Assembly (NCBI RefSeq): GCF_002127215.1
Contig: NZ_NFUT01000001.1
Location: forward strand, 186,001-250,000
Source: Hydrogenophaga sp. IBVHS2
GTDB lineage: Bacteria > Pseudomonadota > Gammaproteobacteria > Burkholderiales > Burkholderiaceae_C
DNA length: 64,000 nucleotides
Direction: 5' to 3'
The notes below the pieces were generated by a model. It was not told where the DNA came from, made no database searches, and was given only the letters and a program-made list of their open reading frames with translations. Below are positions 16,580 to 25,038 of the stretch, in pieces. The number at the start of each line of letters is the position of its first letter. The stretch's first letter is position 1. The position numbers and the translations under genes are program-made.

Positions 16580-16925
16580 GGACTTGCATCATCGACAGCG
16601 CTACTAGTTTGCCTAGGTCTTCCGGGCAGGTGCCCAACCAAGTGCGCACGTCGTTCTATGAACTTGCACATAGTGACGTTGCGCAAGACGCTGAAGGGGT
16701 AAATATCGCGTTCTGCCTCTCTCTGGTGTGTCCGCGCCTGACTGCCTGAAAGGCGCCTCTGCAGCGAGGGCAGCCTGTCGTCTTCTAACTCTCAATGACC
16801 GCAGCTTGCGGTGGATTCAACCGGTCGCCGCAACACTCGAGCTAACGGGCAAGGGCGACGCGAAGCTAGGCCCGCGCGGTGCAACATAGACGCAGGTGCC
16901 GAGCAGGATTGGTGACCAATCGCTA
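16580..16925. other. Gene-free stretch; right end may hold the cut-off 3' end of the NACHT gene
   Basis: No independent gene seen in about 345 bases. If the IS630 element and one TA are removed, the NACHT gene frame on the minus strand would continue from 16925 down to a stop at 16792, adding about 44 codons. That extension is rich in Arg, Ser, Cys and Pro and does not resemble the HEAT-like repeats before it, so the true C-terminus may have been lost. Confidence 0.4.
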
Positions 16926-18086
16926 GTGTCCTGTCCCGGAAATAACTGGCATTAATCGTGCATGCCAGTGCGGTATCTTGGAACCGGAGATACCGCGATG
17001 AGAACAGGCAGGCCGAAGACGGAGTTGCTGCTGTCGGACGAGGAGCGTTCGCAGTTGCAGTCGTTCGCACGCAGCCGCTCGCTGCCGGCCGCGCTGAGCA
17101 ATCGGGCGCGCATCATCTTGAGCAGCGCCGATGGCGAACTGAATTCCTCCATTGCCGAGCGCTTGAAGTTGACCAAGGCCACTGTGGGCAAGTGGCGCAC
17201 GCGGTTCATCGAGCGACGCTTGGCTGGGCTGTACGACGATGTTCGCCCCGGCAAGCCCCGCACGATCGACGATGAGCGCGTGGCGCAGTTGATCAAGACC
17301 ACGCTGCACACCAAGCCCGCCAACGGCTCCACGCACTGGAGCGTGCGCACGGTGGCCGCCGAGACGGGCATCTCCAAGACCAGCGTTCAGCGGTACTTCC
17401 AGCTCTTTGGGCTTCAGCCTCATCGCACCGAAGGCTTCAAGTTGTCCAACGACCCGTTTTTCGTCGAGAAACTGCGGGACGTGGTCGGGCTCTATCTGAG
17501 TCCCCCAGACAACGCTTTGGTCATCTGCGTGGACGAGAAGAGCCAATGCCAGGCGCTGGAGCGCACTCAGCCGATGCTGCCCATGGGGTTCGGTTACGTC
17601 GAGGGCGTCACCCACGACTACAAGCGCCACGGCACCACGACGCTGTTCGCCGCGTTGAACGTCCTGAACGGCGCGGTCCTCGCAACATGCAAGCCGCGCC
17701 ACCGCCACCAGGAGTTCCTGTCCTTCCTGCGTGAGATCGACAAGGCTGTTCCCGGCGAACTGGACATCCACTGCATCGCGGATAACTACGCCACCCACAG
17801 CCATCCAAAGATCAAGGCCTGGCTGGCGGCGCGACCGCGCTGGCACATGCATTTCATTCCGACTTACAGCTCCTGGCTGAACCAGGTGGAACGCTTCTTC
17901 TCGCTGATCACCGACAAGGCAATCCGGCGCGGCTCGTTCACTAGCGTCAAGCAGCTCGTGCAGCGCATCGACCACTTCGTCGCGGCGTACAACACGAACT
18001 GTCAACCCTTCAAGTGGACCGCCACCGCCGATTCGATCCTTGTGAAGCTGCATCGACTTTGCTCACGTATCAGCGGGACAGGACAC
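16926..18086 (+). mobile_element. IS630-family insertion sequence (1161 bp), apparently intact
   Basis: Perfect 13-bp terminal inverted repeats, GTGTCCTGTCCCG at 16926-16938 and its reverse complement at 18074-18086. Both ends are flanked by TA (16924-16925 and 18087-18088), the target dinucleotide duplicated by IS630/Tc1-mariner elements. One uninterrupted transposase gene fills it. It sits in the 3' part of the NACHT NTPase gene, in the opposite orientation. Confidence 0.95.
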
Positions 18087-18089
18087 TAG
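16998..18089 (+). CDS. IS630-family transposase
   Basis: 363 residues from ATG 16998. An N-terminal helix-turn-helix region (SIAERLKLTKATVGKWRTRF) and a second one (AETGISKTSVQRYFQ) bind the ends. The DDE catalytic part has Asp in VICVDEKSQ, Asp in CIADNYATH and Glu in SSWLNQVERFFS, so all three residues are present. The frame reads through the right inverted repeat, and the stop codon TAG is formed by the duplicated TA plus the next host base, so the element itself carries no stop. Confidence 0.95.
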   Translation: MRTGRPKTELLLSDEERSQLQSFARSRSLPAALSNRARIILSSADGELNSSIAERLKLTKATVGKWRTRFIERRLAGLYDDVRPGKPRTIDDERVAQLIKTTLHTKPANGSTHWSVRTVAAETGISKTSVQRYFQLFGLQPHRTEGFKLSNDPFFVEKLRDVVGLYLSPPDNALVICVDEKSQCQALERTQPMLPMGFGYVEGVTHDYKRHGTTTLFAALNVLNGAVLATCKPRHRHQEFLSFLREIDKAVPGELDIHCIADNYATHSHPKIKAWLAARPRWHMHFIPTYSSWLNQVERFFSLITDKAIRRGSFTSVKQLVQRIDHFVAAYNTNCQPFKWTATADSILVKLHRLCSRISGTGH

Positions 18090-20417
18090 TCGCCGGACTT
18101 CCGCTATCAGTGCGGGAACTTGCTCAACGTTACCAATAGCAATCACCGAATGAAACGCCTCGCGGTTGCGCTTCGCCACGTCGGACGACGCGAACCAGAT
18201 CTCAAGAGCGGCGTCCGAAGCCGGAAACTGCCACGCAAGCGTCGCTATGACTCTTGCACGCACCTCAGGGTCGGGGTCGCAGCAGGCAATGTCCTGCAAG
18301 AAGGAGAGGTTCTCGCGTTGACTGCCAAGCCCATCGAGAAGGTTGTACTTTTTCTCGGGGGGCCAGGCACTGAACTGAGTCGTGAGTGCCTCGCCAAATG
18401 ACCTCACGCTCAGGCCCCCGGCTTCATTGATGAGCGCGAAGGCGTCCGAGCGATCCGTGGTTCTAAGCAGTGCTTCAAGCTCGGACGCGAACACGGGGGA
18501 ACGCGTTAAAGCCATACAGGCCAGCGCATGATTCTTTGCTCTGTTTGACGTCGCTGCGTGAAGCTGCCTAATGCCTTCTATGAGCTGTCCGAATGGACCA
18601 TCAGGTTCTGCGCCCATTTGGACCTCCCCGGCCAACTTGCTGGCGAGCGACAGATCGGCACGAATTGCCAGCTCCACGAGCTTTACTCGCGGTCCGACAA
18701 ACTTGTCCGTGACCAATTTCTCCGCTAGCAGGTCCAGAGATTCAGTCCATGCGGGCTGGTTGAATACCTCTAGCACCAGCTCCTGCTGCAGCCCATCAGG
18801 TAGGACCTCAGCGGTGAGCTGTTCGTGAACCCAAGTGGCTGCGAAAAATTCTTGGAACCGTTGGTGACAAAACTTCAGGACTTCCGAGTCTCGCTCGCGA
18901 TGCAGCAGGTGCGTGTTACATAAGGCATCAACGACCTTCGTTGGTTCAACGTCGCGCCCTTGAACTCGGGTCGACTTCTGCAGCTCTGCCAAGGCGCGAC
19001 CAACGACGCTGCGAGCCTCATCCACATGCATGTCGACCTTGCCAGCATCAGTCAGGTAGCGCGCTAGAGCCTTCAGGTACATCCGATGTTGCCCGTACAG
19101 CGGCGCATCATCGATTGCCGTCTGCCGTTGGTCAGGGGCCTCGAGGATAGGCTGTACCGCCTCAAGTAGCTCGTACATCGTGGCGGGAACCTCGTGCCCT
19201 CGTTGAGCCAAGAGAATCGCGGTGGAGAGGATCAGTGGATTGCGAGCTGTGTGCCGTAACGGCGTATCAGTTTGCAGCCGTTTCAGCAGACCAGAGCCAG
19301 TTCCGTTGGGAAGGGCTTGCGCGATTAACGCGCGCTGCCGGTCCCAGTTGAACTCGAGTACGCTGACCACGACACCTGTAGCGGCAGCGAATGGGCCCTC
19401 TGCGCGCCGCGAGGTGCAAACAACCATCACGCCTTGATGATCTGCAAGAAAGTCCTCTGCGCTAGCGATTGCACGCGCCTTGTCTGCTGCCGCAATTTCA
19501 TTCCAGCCATTGAGGAGCAGAGCAACCTGTCCGTTCATCAGAAGCGAGGACAACCCATTTCTGTCAACCGTCGCGCGTTGTACGGCTCGCATGTTGGCGA
19601 GGTAGTCGAGGAGGGACTGCCCCGACCGCAGCCAGTTCGTGGCCGACGCGTACAGCGGAACGGGCATCCCAGGGCTTTGAATGAGCGATTCACCCAGTTC
19701 AACGAGGGCGGTCGTCTTGCCGATACCACCTTCACCCTCAATGACAATCAGTCGGCGTTCGTGGAGGAGAGCCGTTAGTGCGGCCACGTCCAATCGCTCT
19801 TGCGAGCCGGCGTCGGCGCCACGCGAAAACGCACAAGGAACTCGTTGCTGCAGCAGTTTGGCGGCCTTTGGGGCCTGGTCGAGAAGGCCTTGAGCCTCGG
19901 CTCTGAGAGCGTCGAGATTGGGGCTAACAGCTTTCGCCAAACGTGCCTCGCGGCTCTCCGCGGCAATTTCCGCCACCTGAGCAGCAAGGAAACAGGGGTC
20001 GTTGGAGACTAGGGTTCCCACGTAGTTCGCGACGATTTCTACATGTCCCAGAGCAAGCTGCCCAACTTCGCCGGTGGCTTCCGAGTAACCTTGTTCCAAT
20101 GTGGTGAGGGTCTCGCTGACCAACTTGGGGTTGGCGCCTAACCTGGCCACCAAGTATTGCGTCAGTGCCTCTTGGGTCTTCGAACTAGCCAACCATTGCC
20201 GTACTGCCTTCGACTTCAACACGCTATTCGGTAGTGCGGGCTCACGGAGCAGTCTTTCGATAGTGACAGTGACTTGTCCTTGTACGGTTAACTCACTCAG
20301 TGCATCACCACCCTGTAACGCGGCGCGAGCACTGGCTCGTCTGCCGAGGCTTTCGACCTTGTCCATAACCCACCCGCCAGCTTTGCCCAGCACCGAATCG
20401 GCAATCCATTCCAGCAT
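18063..20417 (-). CDS. NACHT-type STAND NTPase, 3' end truncated by IS630
   Basis: 784 residues before the frame enters the IS end (last six residues VSCPADT-like are element-derived). Start ATG 20417 has GAGGAG seven bases upstream. An N-terminal helical region of about 200 residues precedes the NTPase: Walker A IEGEGGIGKTTAL, a Walker B of the form VALLLNGWNEI (Asn instead of the first Asp, seen in bacterial NACHT proteins), VMVVCTSRR, and the winged-helix hallmark FCHQRFQEFFAA. A HEAT-like helical repeat region follows and is cut. STAND NTPases of this kind often guard against phage by sensing a trigger through the C-terminal repeats, so this copy may have lost sensing. A frameshifted PIN-like fragment lies 11 bases upstream. 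Confidence 0.8.
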   Translation of the reverse strand: MLEWIADSVLGKAGGWVMDKVESLGRRASARAALQGGDALSELTVQGQVTVTIERLLREPALPNSVLKSKAVRQWLASSKTQEALTQYLVARLGANPKLVSETLTTLEQGYSEATGEVGQLALGHVEIVANYVGTLVSNDPCFLAAQVAEIAAESREARLAKAVSPNLDALRAEAQGLLDQAPKAAKLLQQRVPCAFSRGADAGSQERLDVAALTALLHERRLIVIEGEGGIGKTTALVELGESLIQSPGMPVPLYASATNWLRSGQSLLDYLANMRAVQRATVDRNGLSSLLMNGQVALLLNGWNEIAAADKARAIASAEDFLADHQGVMVVCTSRRAEGPFAAATGVVVSVLEFNWDRQRALIAQALPNGTGSGLLKRLQTDTPLRHTARNPLILSTAILLAQRGHEVPATMYELLEAVQPILEAPDQRQTAIDDAPLYGQHRMYLKALARYLTDAGKVDMHVDEARSVVGRALAELQKSTRVQGRDVEPTKVVDALCNTHLLHRERDSEVLKFCHQRFQEFFAATWVHEQLTAEVLPDGLQQELVLEVFNQPAWTESLDLLAEKLVTDKFVGPRVKLVELAIRADLSLASKLAGEVQMGAEPDGPFGQLIEGIRQLHAATSNRAKNHALACMALTRSPVFASELEALLRTTDRSDAFALINEAGGLSVRSFGEALTTQFSAWPPEKKYNLLDGLGSQRENLSFLQDIACCDPDPEVRARVIATLAWQFPASDAALEIWFASSDVAKRNREAFHSVIAIGNVEQVPALIAEVRRLVSCPADT

Positions 20418-20428
20418 CAAGCGACTCC

Positions 20429-20682
20429 TCAGTCTTTCCACGCGAACCGGCCGTCTTGCCAGTCCTCCACAAGGACGTCCGGTGGTAACGGTGCCGTGCG
20501 GTCTATGGGCGTCAGCAAGGTGACGTCCTCGAAAAGTCCGCGAAGCTCTCGGTTGTTGGTCACCATGACCGTGCCTTCAGTAATCACCAGTGCAACAATG
20601 AGGGCCGGGGGGCGTCGAGGCTCGACAGTCCGTGGGCTCGGTCAATGAGCGCTCCAACAAACGTCAACACCTGTGTCTCCAT
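20429..20682 (-). pseudogene. PIN-like small protein remnant with a one-base frameshift
   Basis: On the minus strand ATG 20682 opens METQVLTFVGALIDRAHGLS. The frame then needs one extra base in a six-C run (six G at 20607-20612 on the plus strand) to continue as ALIVALVITEGTVMVTNNRE and on to the stop at 20429-20431. The last part looks like the end of a PIN ribonuclease domain (alpha helix, then a VMVTNN strand), but the acidic N-terminal half of a PIN fold is missing. It ends 11 bases before the NACHT gene, so the two were probably one operon. Confidence 0.45.
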
Positions 20683-20742
20683 TGTTTCGGCCAGAACTTC
20701 GATACGGACTACTACGCCACTGCGACCCGACCTTTCCGTTGG

Positions 20743-22056
20743 CTAGTTGTCTTCTGGTGAGCTCTGCGCGCTCGCATCTAAGGATCTGAGCCAAGCCAGT
20801 TTTCCTCTTATCTTCGCTTCGAGCCCTCGCTCGGATGGCTCGTACCAGTGCTTCGATTCAAGGCCATCCGGGAAGTACGTCTGTCCGGCTGCATACGCGT
20901 CCGGCTCGTCGTGCGCGTACCGATATTCATCCCCATACCCCATTTCCCTCATGAGCTTCGCGGGTGCGTTACGAAGATGAATGGGCACTGGTCTCGACCC
21001 TGTTTCTTTGACGAATGCTTTGGCTTGGTTCCAAGCGAGATAGGAGGCGTTCGACTTGGCCGCTACTGCCAAGTAGGTGGCGGCCTGGGCGAGTGCCAAT
21101 TCGCCCTCGGGTGAGCCGAGTCGTTCATATGCCTCCGCAGCGTTCAAGGCAAGCTGCAGTGCTCGCGGGTCAGCGTTCCCAATATCCTCGCTCGCCATCG
21201 CGATCATTCGTCGCGAAACTTGCCGGCCGTCGCCGCCTCCGTCAAGAATGCGGGCGAGCCAGTAAAGCGCTGCATCCGGTTGTGAGCCTCTTAGGGACTT
21301 GTGAAACGCTGACAATTGCCAATACAGCTCGTCGCCTCCCTTGTCGAATCGACGCAGAGATGGGCTTGTAGATGACGCGGCGAACTCTACAGTTACCGTA
21401 CTTAGTCTTGCGCTGGCTGCAGCGGTCGTCACTTGTTCAATCAAATTCAGAAAACGACGCCCATCTCCGTCAGCAAAGCCTGCTAGTACGTCAAGGGCAT
21501 CCGAATCCAGGTTCACGCCTTTGAGATGAGGTACTGCTCGTTGATAAAGCTGCTCCATTTCGTCTGCTGACAACGGTTGAAGCGTGTAGACCTGGGCACG
21601 CGACAGCAGAGCGTTGTTTACCTCCATGCCTGGGTGCTCAGTGGTCCCGCCTACCAGCGTGAGAAGGCCCGATTCAACATGAGGCAGCAGCGCGTCTTGC
21701 TGAGACTTGTTGAAGCGATGAATCTCATCCACGAAGAGCACCGTTGGTTGTGCAGAAACGGTGAGCTTCGCTTGCGCGTCTTCAATCGCGATCCGGATGT
21801 CCTTGACCCCAGCAAGCACGGCAGAGATTGCGATGAAGTGGCTGTCTGTTGCTCTAGCGGAGAGTCTGCCGAGAGTCGTCTTTCCAACCCCCGGAGGGCC
21901 CCACAAGATGAATGAGTGGAGCTTCTTAGCCTCAAACGCTAGCCGCAACGGCTTCCCCGGTCCTAGCAGGTGCTGCTGGCCAACAACCTCGTCGAGCGAT
22001 TGGGGGCGGATTAGCTCCGCGAGGGGTGGCTTCGGTGCGGTGTTGAAAAGGTCCAT
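20743..22056 (-). CDS. rarA: Replication-associated recombination protein A (RarA/MgsA AAA+ ATPase), island copy
   Basis: 437 residues, the normal RarA length, from ATG 22056 (MDLFNTAPKPPLAELIRPQS). Clamp-loader-like AAA+ motifs: Walker A LWGPPGVGKTTL, Walker B VLFVDEIHRFNKSQQ, sensor 1 GGTTEHP, then the lid and the RarA C-terminal tetramerisation region (SAFHKSLRGSQPDAALYWLA, RMIAMASEDIGNADPRALQL, RPVPIHLRNAP). RarA acts at stalled replication forks with RecA and SSB. Base composition is well below that of the core chromosome. A second, truncated rarA of core composition begins 142 bases away on the other strand, so this complete copy probably came with the accessory DNA and may replace the disrupted one. 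Confidence 0.92.
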   Translation of the reverse strand: MDLFNTAPKPPLAELIRPQSLDEVVGQQHLLGPGKPLRLAFEAKKLHSFILWGPPGVGKTTLGRLSARATDSHFIAISAVLAGVKDIRIAIEDAQAKLTVSAQPTVLFVDEIHRFNKSQQDALLPHVESGLLTLVGGTTEHPGMEVNNALLSRAQVYTLQPLSADEMEQLYQRAVPHLKGVNLDSDALDVLAGFADGDGRRFLNLIEQVTTAAASARLSTVTVEFAASSTSPSLRRFDKGGDELYWQLSAFHKSLRGSQPDAALYWLARILDGGGDGRQVSRRMIAMASEDIGNADPRALQLALNAAEAYERLGSPEGELALAQAATYLAVAAKSNASYLAWNQAKAFVKETGSRPVPIHLRNAPAKLMREMGYGDEYRYAHDEPDAYAAGQTYFPDGLESKHWYEPSERGLEAKIRGKLAWLRSLDASAQSSPEDN

Positions 22057-22197
22057 GGTCCACAAGTATCGACGCCTGGATTAGACGGAAAGAACTGATG
22101 TGAGAGGCTCGTCTAAGAATGAAGTCATTTGATGACGAGGAAGACCCACTCCCGCTTAGGATCGGGAATCTCATCTAATATATCGCTCCGTATAATC
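22057..22197. other. Island/core junction region upstream of the island rarA
   Basis: No gene. Contains a perfect 7-bp inverted repeat (TTAGACG at 22081-22087 and CGTCTAA at 22110-22116) and a short CCCG...CGGG hairpin near 22151-22166. AT-rich sequence (CTAATATATCGC, CCGTATAATC) ends exactly where high-GC rarA coding begins at 22198. The promoter of the island rarA should lie here. No recognisable transposon end or attachment repeat could be named. Confidence 0.5.
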
Positions 22198-22761
22198 TAC
22201 GACACCATCAGCGCCCTGCACAAGAGCGTGCGCGGCTCCGACCCCGATGCCGCCCTGTACTGGCTGGTGCGCATGCTCGATGGCGGGGCCGACCCGCGCT
22301 ACATGGCGCGGCGCCTCATCCGCATGGCGGCCGAGGACATCGGACTGGCCGATCCGCGCGCGCTGCGGCTCGCGCTGGACGCCGCCGAGGTGTACGAGCG
22401 CCTGGGCAGTCCGGAGGGCGAGCTGGCGCTGGCCGAGTGCGTGGTGTACCTGGCGGTGGCGCCCAAATCGAACGCGGTCTACAAGGCCTACAACGCGGCG
22501 AAGGCCTTCGTGAAGAAGGATGGCACCCGTCCGGTGCCCCTGCACCTTCGCAATGCACCGACCCGGCTCATGAAGGACCTCGACTACGGCCGTGGATACC
22601 GCTATGCGCACGACGAGGAGGGCGGTTTCGCCGCGGGCGAGAACTACCTGCCCGAGGGCATGGCCGCGCCCGGTTTCTACCGCCCGGTGGAGCGGGGCCT
22701 GGAGATCCGCATCGCCGATAAGCTGCGAGAACTGCAGCGGCTGAACGATCAGAAAAACTAA
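22198..22761 (+). pseudogene. rarA: 3' fragment of the resident rarA
   Basis: From Tyr codon 22198 the plus strand reads YDTISALHKSVRGSDPDAAL, then the RarA C-terminal region to a normal stop at 22759-22761 (187 codons). It is clearly homologous to the C-terminal 190 residues of the complete RarA on the other strand but uses about 70% GC codons like the downstream core genes. The ATPase domain is missing. A chance ATG at 22129 in junction DNA opens the frame but adds unrelated residues. This is the chromosomal gene cut by the accessory region. Confidence 0.9.
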
Positions 22762-22871
22762 TCCATCTCCAATCCCTCTTCTGATGCCGGGGAGGGTATA
22801 GGGTAAACCCTTGATTCCTCAGGGCAAACCCGCTCAGGTCCCCCAAAAATGGGTCGCTACAATCGCGCACC

Positions 22872-22916
22872 AACCCGCCCACGGCCTGTATCCAGGACGC
22901 TCATGGCGGGTTTTTT
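22872..22916 (+). terminator. Hairpin with T-run between rarA fragment and livH
   Basis: AACCCGCC (22872-22879) pairs with GGCGGGTT (22905-22912), and six T follow from 22911. A TACAAT box at 22858-22863 lies just before it, so either this ends transcripts from rarA or it forms a short terminated leader (attenuator-like) in front of livH, whose ATG is 66 bases further on. Confidence 0.7.
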
Positions 22917-22981
22917 GCTAGGTTGAATCAGCGGGCTGCGCATCTCTGCGGCCCGTCCGGTCACAAACACGGAGAACCTTC

Positions 22982-23911
22982 ATGGAAGTTTTGCTTCAGC
23001 AGATCATCAATGGTCTGGTGCTGGGCAGCATGTACGCGCTGGTCGCCCTGGGATACACCATGGTGTACGGCATCATCGGCCTCATCAACTTTGCGCACGG
23101 TGATGTGCTCATGGTGGGCGCGCTCACCAGCTGGACCATCATCGGCATCATGCGCGACGCCTCCCCGGGCATGCCGGGCTGGATGGTGCTGATCATGGCC
23201 ACCATCATTGCCATGGTGGTGTGCGCGGCGCTCAACTACACCATCGAGAAGCTGGCCTACCGGCCACTGCGCAGTGCGGCAAGACTCGCACCCCTGATCA
23301 CCGCCATCGGCATGTCGCTGCTGCTGCAGACCTTCGCGATGATCATCTGGAAGCCCAACCCCAAGTCTTACCCCAACCTGCTGTCCACCGACCCGGTGGC
23401 CATCGGCGGGGCCGTGATCTCGGTCACCCAGATCACCATCCTGGCCACCACGGTCATCACCCTGGCCTTCCTGATGTGGCTGGTCAACCGCACCAACCTG
23501 GGCCGCGCCATGCGCGCCACCGCCGAGAACCCGCGCGTGGCAGCCCTCATGGGCATCAAGCCGGACACGGTGATCTCGGCCACCTTCATCATCGGTGCCA
23601 TGCTGGCAGCGATTGCCGGCGTGATGTGGGCCTCCAACTACGGCAGCGTGCAGCACGCCATGGGCTTCATGCCGGGCCTCAAGGCCTTCGTGGCAGCCGT
23701 GATGGGCGGCATCGGCAACCTGGCCGGGGCCGTGGTGGGCGGTGTGGCCCTGGGCCTGATCGAGTCGCTGGGCGCCGGCTACCTCGGCAAGCTCACCGGC
23801 GGCGTGCTGGGCAGCCAGTACACCGACATCTTTGCCTTCATCGTGCTGGCCATCGTGCTGACCCTGCGCCCCTCGGGCCTGCTGGGCGAGCGTGTGGCCG
23901 ACCGCGCCTGA
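22982..23911 (+). CDS. livH: Branched-chain amino-acid ABC transporter permease LivH
   Basis: 309 residues, an inner-membrane permease with about eight hydrophobic segments. The family start is clear (LLQQIINGLVLGSMYALVAL, GYTMVYGIIGLINFAHGDVL), as is the GRAMRATAENPRVAALMGI cytoplasmic loop that contacts the ATPases. It forms the pore with LivM. First gene of livH-livM-livG-livF; the stop is 17 bases before the livM start. No livK binding protein is in the window, so it must be supplied from elsewhere. Confidence 0.95.
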   Translation: MEVLLQQIINGLVLGSMYALVALGYTMVYGIIGLINFAHGDVLMVGALTSWTIIGIMRDASPGMPGWMVLIMATIIAMVVCAALNYTIEKLAYRPLRSAARLAPLITAIGMSLLLQTFAMIIWKPNPKSYPNLLSTDPVAIGGAVISVTQITILATTVITLAFLMWLVNRTNLGRAMRATAENPRVAALMGIKPDTVISATFIIGAMLAAIAGVMWASNYGSVQHAMGFMPGLKAFVAAVMGGIGNLAGAVVGGVALGLIESLGAGYLGKLTGGVLGSQYTDIFAFIVLAIVLTLRPSGLLGERVADRA

Positions 23912-23927
23912 TCCGGAGGACCTGATC

Positions 23928-25025
23928 ATGATGAACAACCAAACCGGCAAGCTGGTCGTCTTCTTCATTGCAGCCGTCGCGCTGCTGGCGCTGCCCCTGG
24001 TGCTGCAGGCCACCGGCAGCAACTCCTGGGTCCGCATCCTGGACATCGCGCTGCTGTATGTGCTGCTGGCCCTGGGTCTGAACATCGTGGTGGGCTACGC
24101 CGGCCTGCTCGATCTGGGCTACATCGCCTTCTTCGCGGTGGGCGCCTACCTGTTCGCGCTGCTGGGCTCGCCCCACCTGAGCGACACCTTCCCGGCCATC
24201 AAGGCCGCCTTCCCCGACGGCATCCACTACAACATATGGCTGGTGATGCTGGTGGCAGCGGCCGTGGCCGGCGTCGTCGGCATGATCCTGGGCGCGCCCA
24301 CGCTCAAGCTGCGGGGCGACTACCTGGCCATCATCACCCTGGGCTTCGGCGAGATCATCCGGATCTTCCTGCTCAACATGGACCGTCCGGTGAACATCAC
24401 CAACGGCCCCAAGGGCATCAGCCAGATCGACACCATCACCGTGTTCGGCGTTGACCTGGGCAAGCGGCTGGAGATCGACCTGTTCGGCTTCAGCTACACC
24501 TTCCAGCCGGTCACGCTGTATTACTACCTGTTCCTGTTCTTCGTGGTGCTGGCCATCGTGCTGTCCTACCGCCTGCAGGACTCCCGCATCGGCCGTGCGT
24601 GGATGGCCATCCGCGAAGACGAGATCGCCGCCAAGGCCATGGGCCTGAACACCCGCAACCTCAAGCTGCTGGCCTTCGGCATGGGTGCCACCTTCGGCGG
24701 CATCTCCGGCGTCCTGTTTGCCTCGTTCCAGCGCTTCGTGTCGCCCGAGTCCTTCTCCCTGATGGAGTCGGTGATGGTGGTGGCCATGGTGGTGCTCGGC
24801 GGCATCGGCCATATCCCCGGCGTGGTGCTGGGCGCGCTGCTGCTGGCCGGCCTGCCCGAGCTGCTGCGCCACGTGGCCCATCCGCTGACCGCCATGACCG
24901 ATGGCCGCCTGGCGCCCGAGATCCTGCGCCAGCTGCTGATCGCGCTGGCCATGGTGGTGGTGATGCTGATCCGCCCGAAGGGCTTGTGGCCGGCCCCTGA
25001 GCACGGCAAGTCCCTGAACAAGTGA
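23928..25025 (+). CDS. livM: Branched-chain amino-acid ABC transporter permease LivM
   Basis: 365 residues from ATG 23928 (GGAGGA seven bases upstream; a second ATG follows directly). Multi-spanning inner-membrane protein with the LivM signature LNIVVGYAGLLDLGYIAFFA, a LRGDYLAIITLGFGEIIRI segment and the coupling loop GRAWMAIREDEIAAKAMGLN. It pairs with LivH and is driven by LivG and LivF. Thirteen bases separate it from livG. Confidence 0.95.
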   Translation: MMNNQTGKLVVFFIAAVALLALPLVLQATGSNSWVRILDIALLYVLLALGLNIVVGYAGLLDLGYIAFFAVGAYLFALLGSPHLSDTFPAIKAAFPDGIHYNIWLVMLVAAAVAGVVGMILGAPTLKLRGDYLAIITLGFGEIIRIFLLNMDRPVNITNGPKGISQIDTITVFGVDLGKRLEIDLFGFSYTFQPVTLYYYLFLFFVVLAIVLSYRLQDSRIGRAWMAIREDEIAAKAMGLNTRNLKLLAFGMGATFGGISGVLFASFQRFVSPESFSLMESVMVVAMVVLGGIGHIPGVVLGALLLAGLPELLRHVAHPLTAMTDGRLAPEILRQLLIALAMVVVMLIRPKGLWPAPEHGKSLNK

Positions 25026-25038
25026 GCGGAGCACCTTC

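Noticed and set aside
18063..20417. Calling the NACHT gene complete because its frame ends in a stop
   Set aside because: The last codons and the stop lie inside the IS630 inverted repeat; the natural end is lost.
22129..22197. ATG 22129 as start of a shortened functional RarA
   Set aside because: The first 23 codons are junction DNA unrelated to RarA and the ATPase domain is missing, so the product would not be a RarA.
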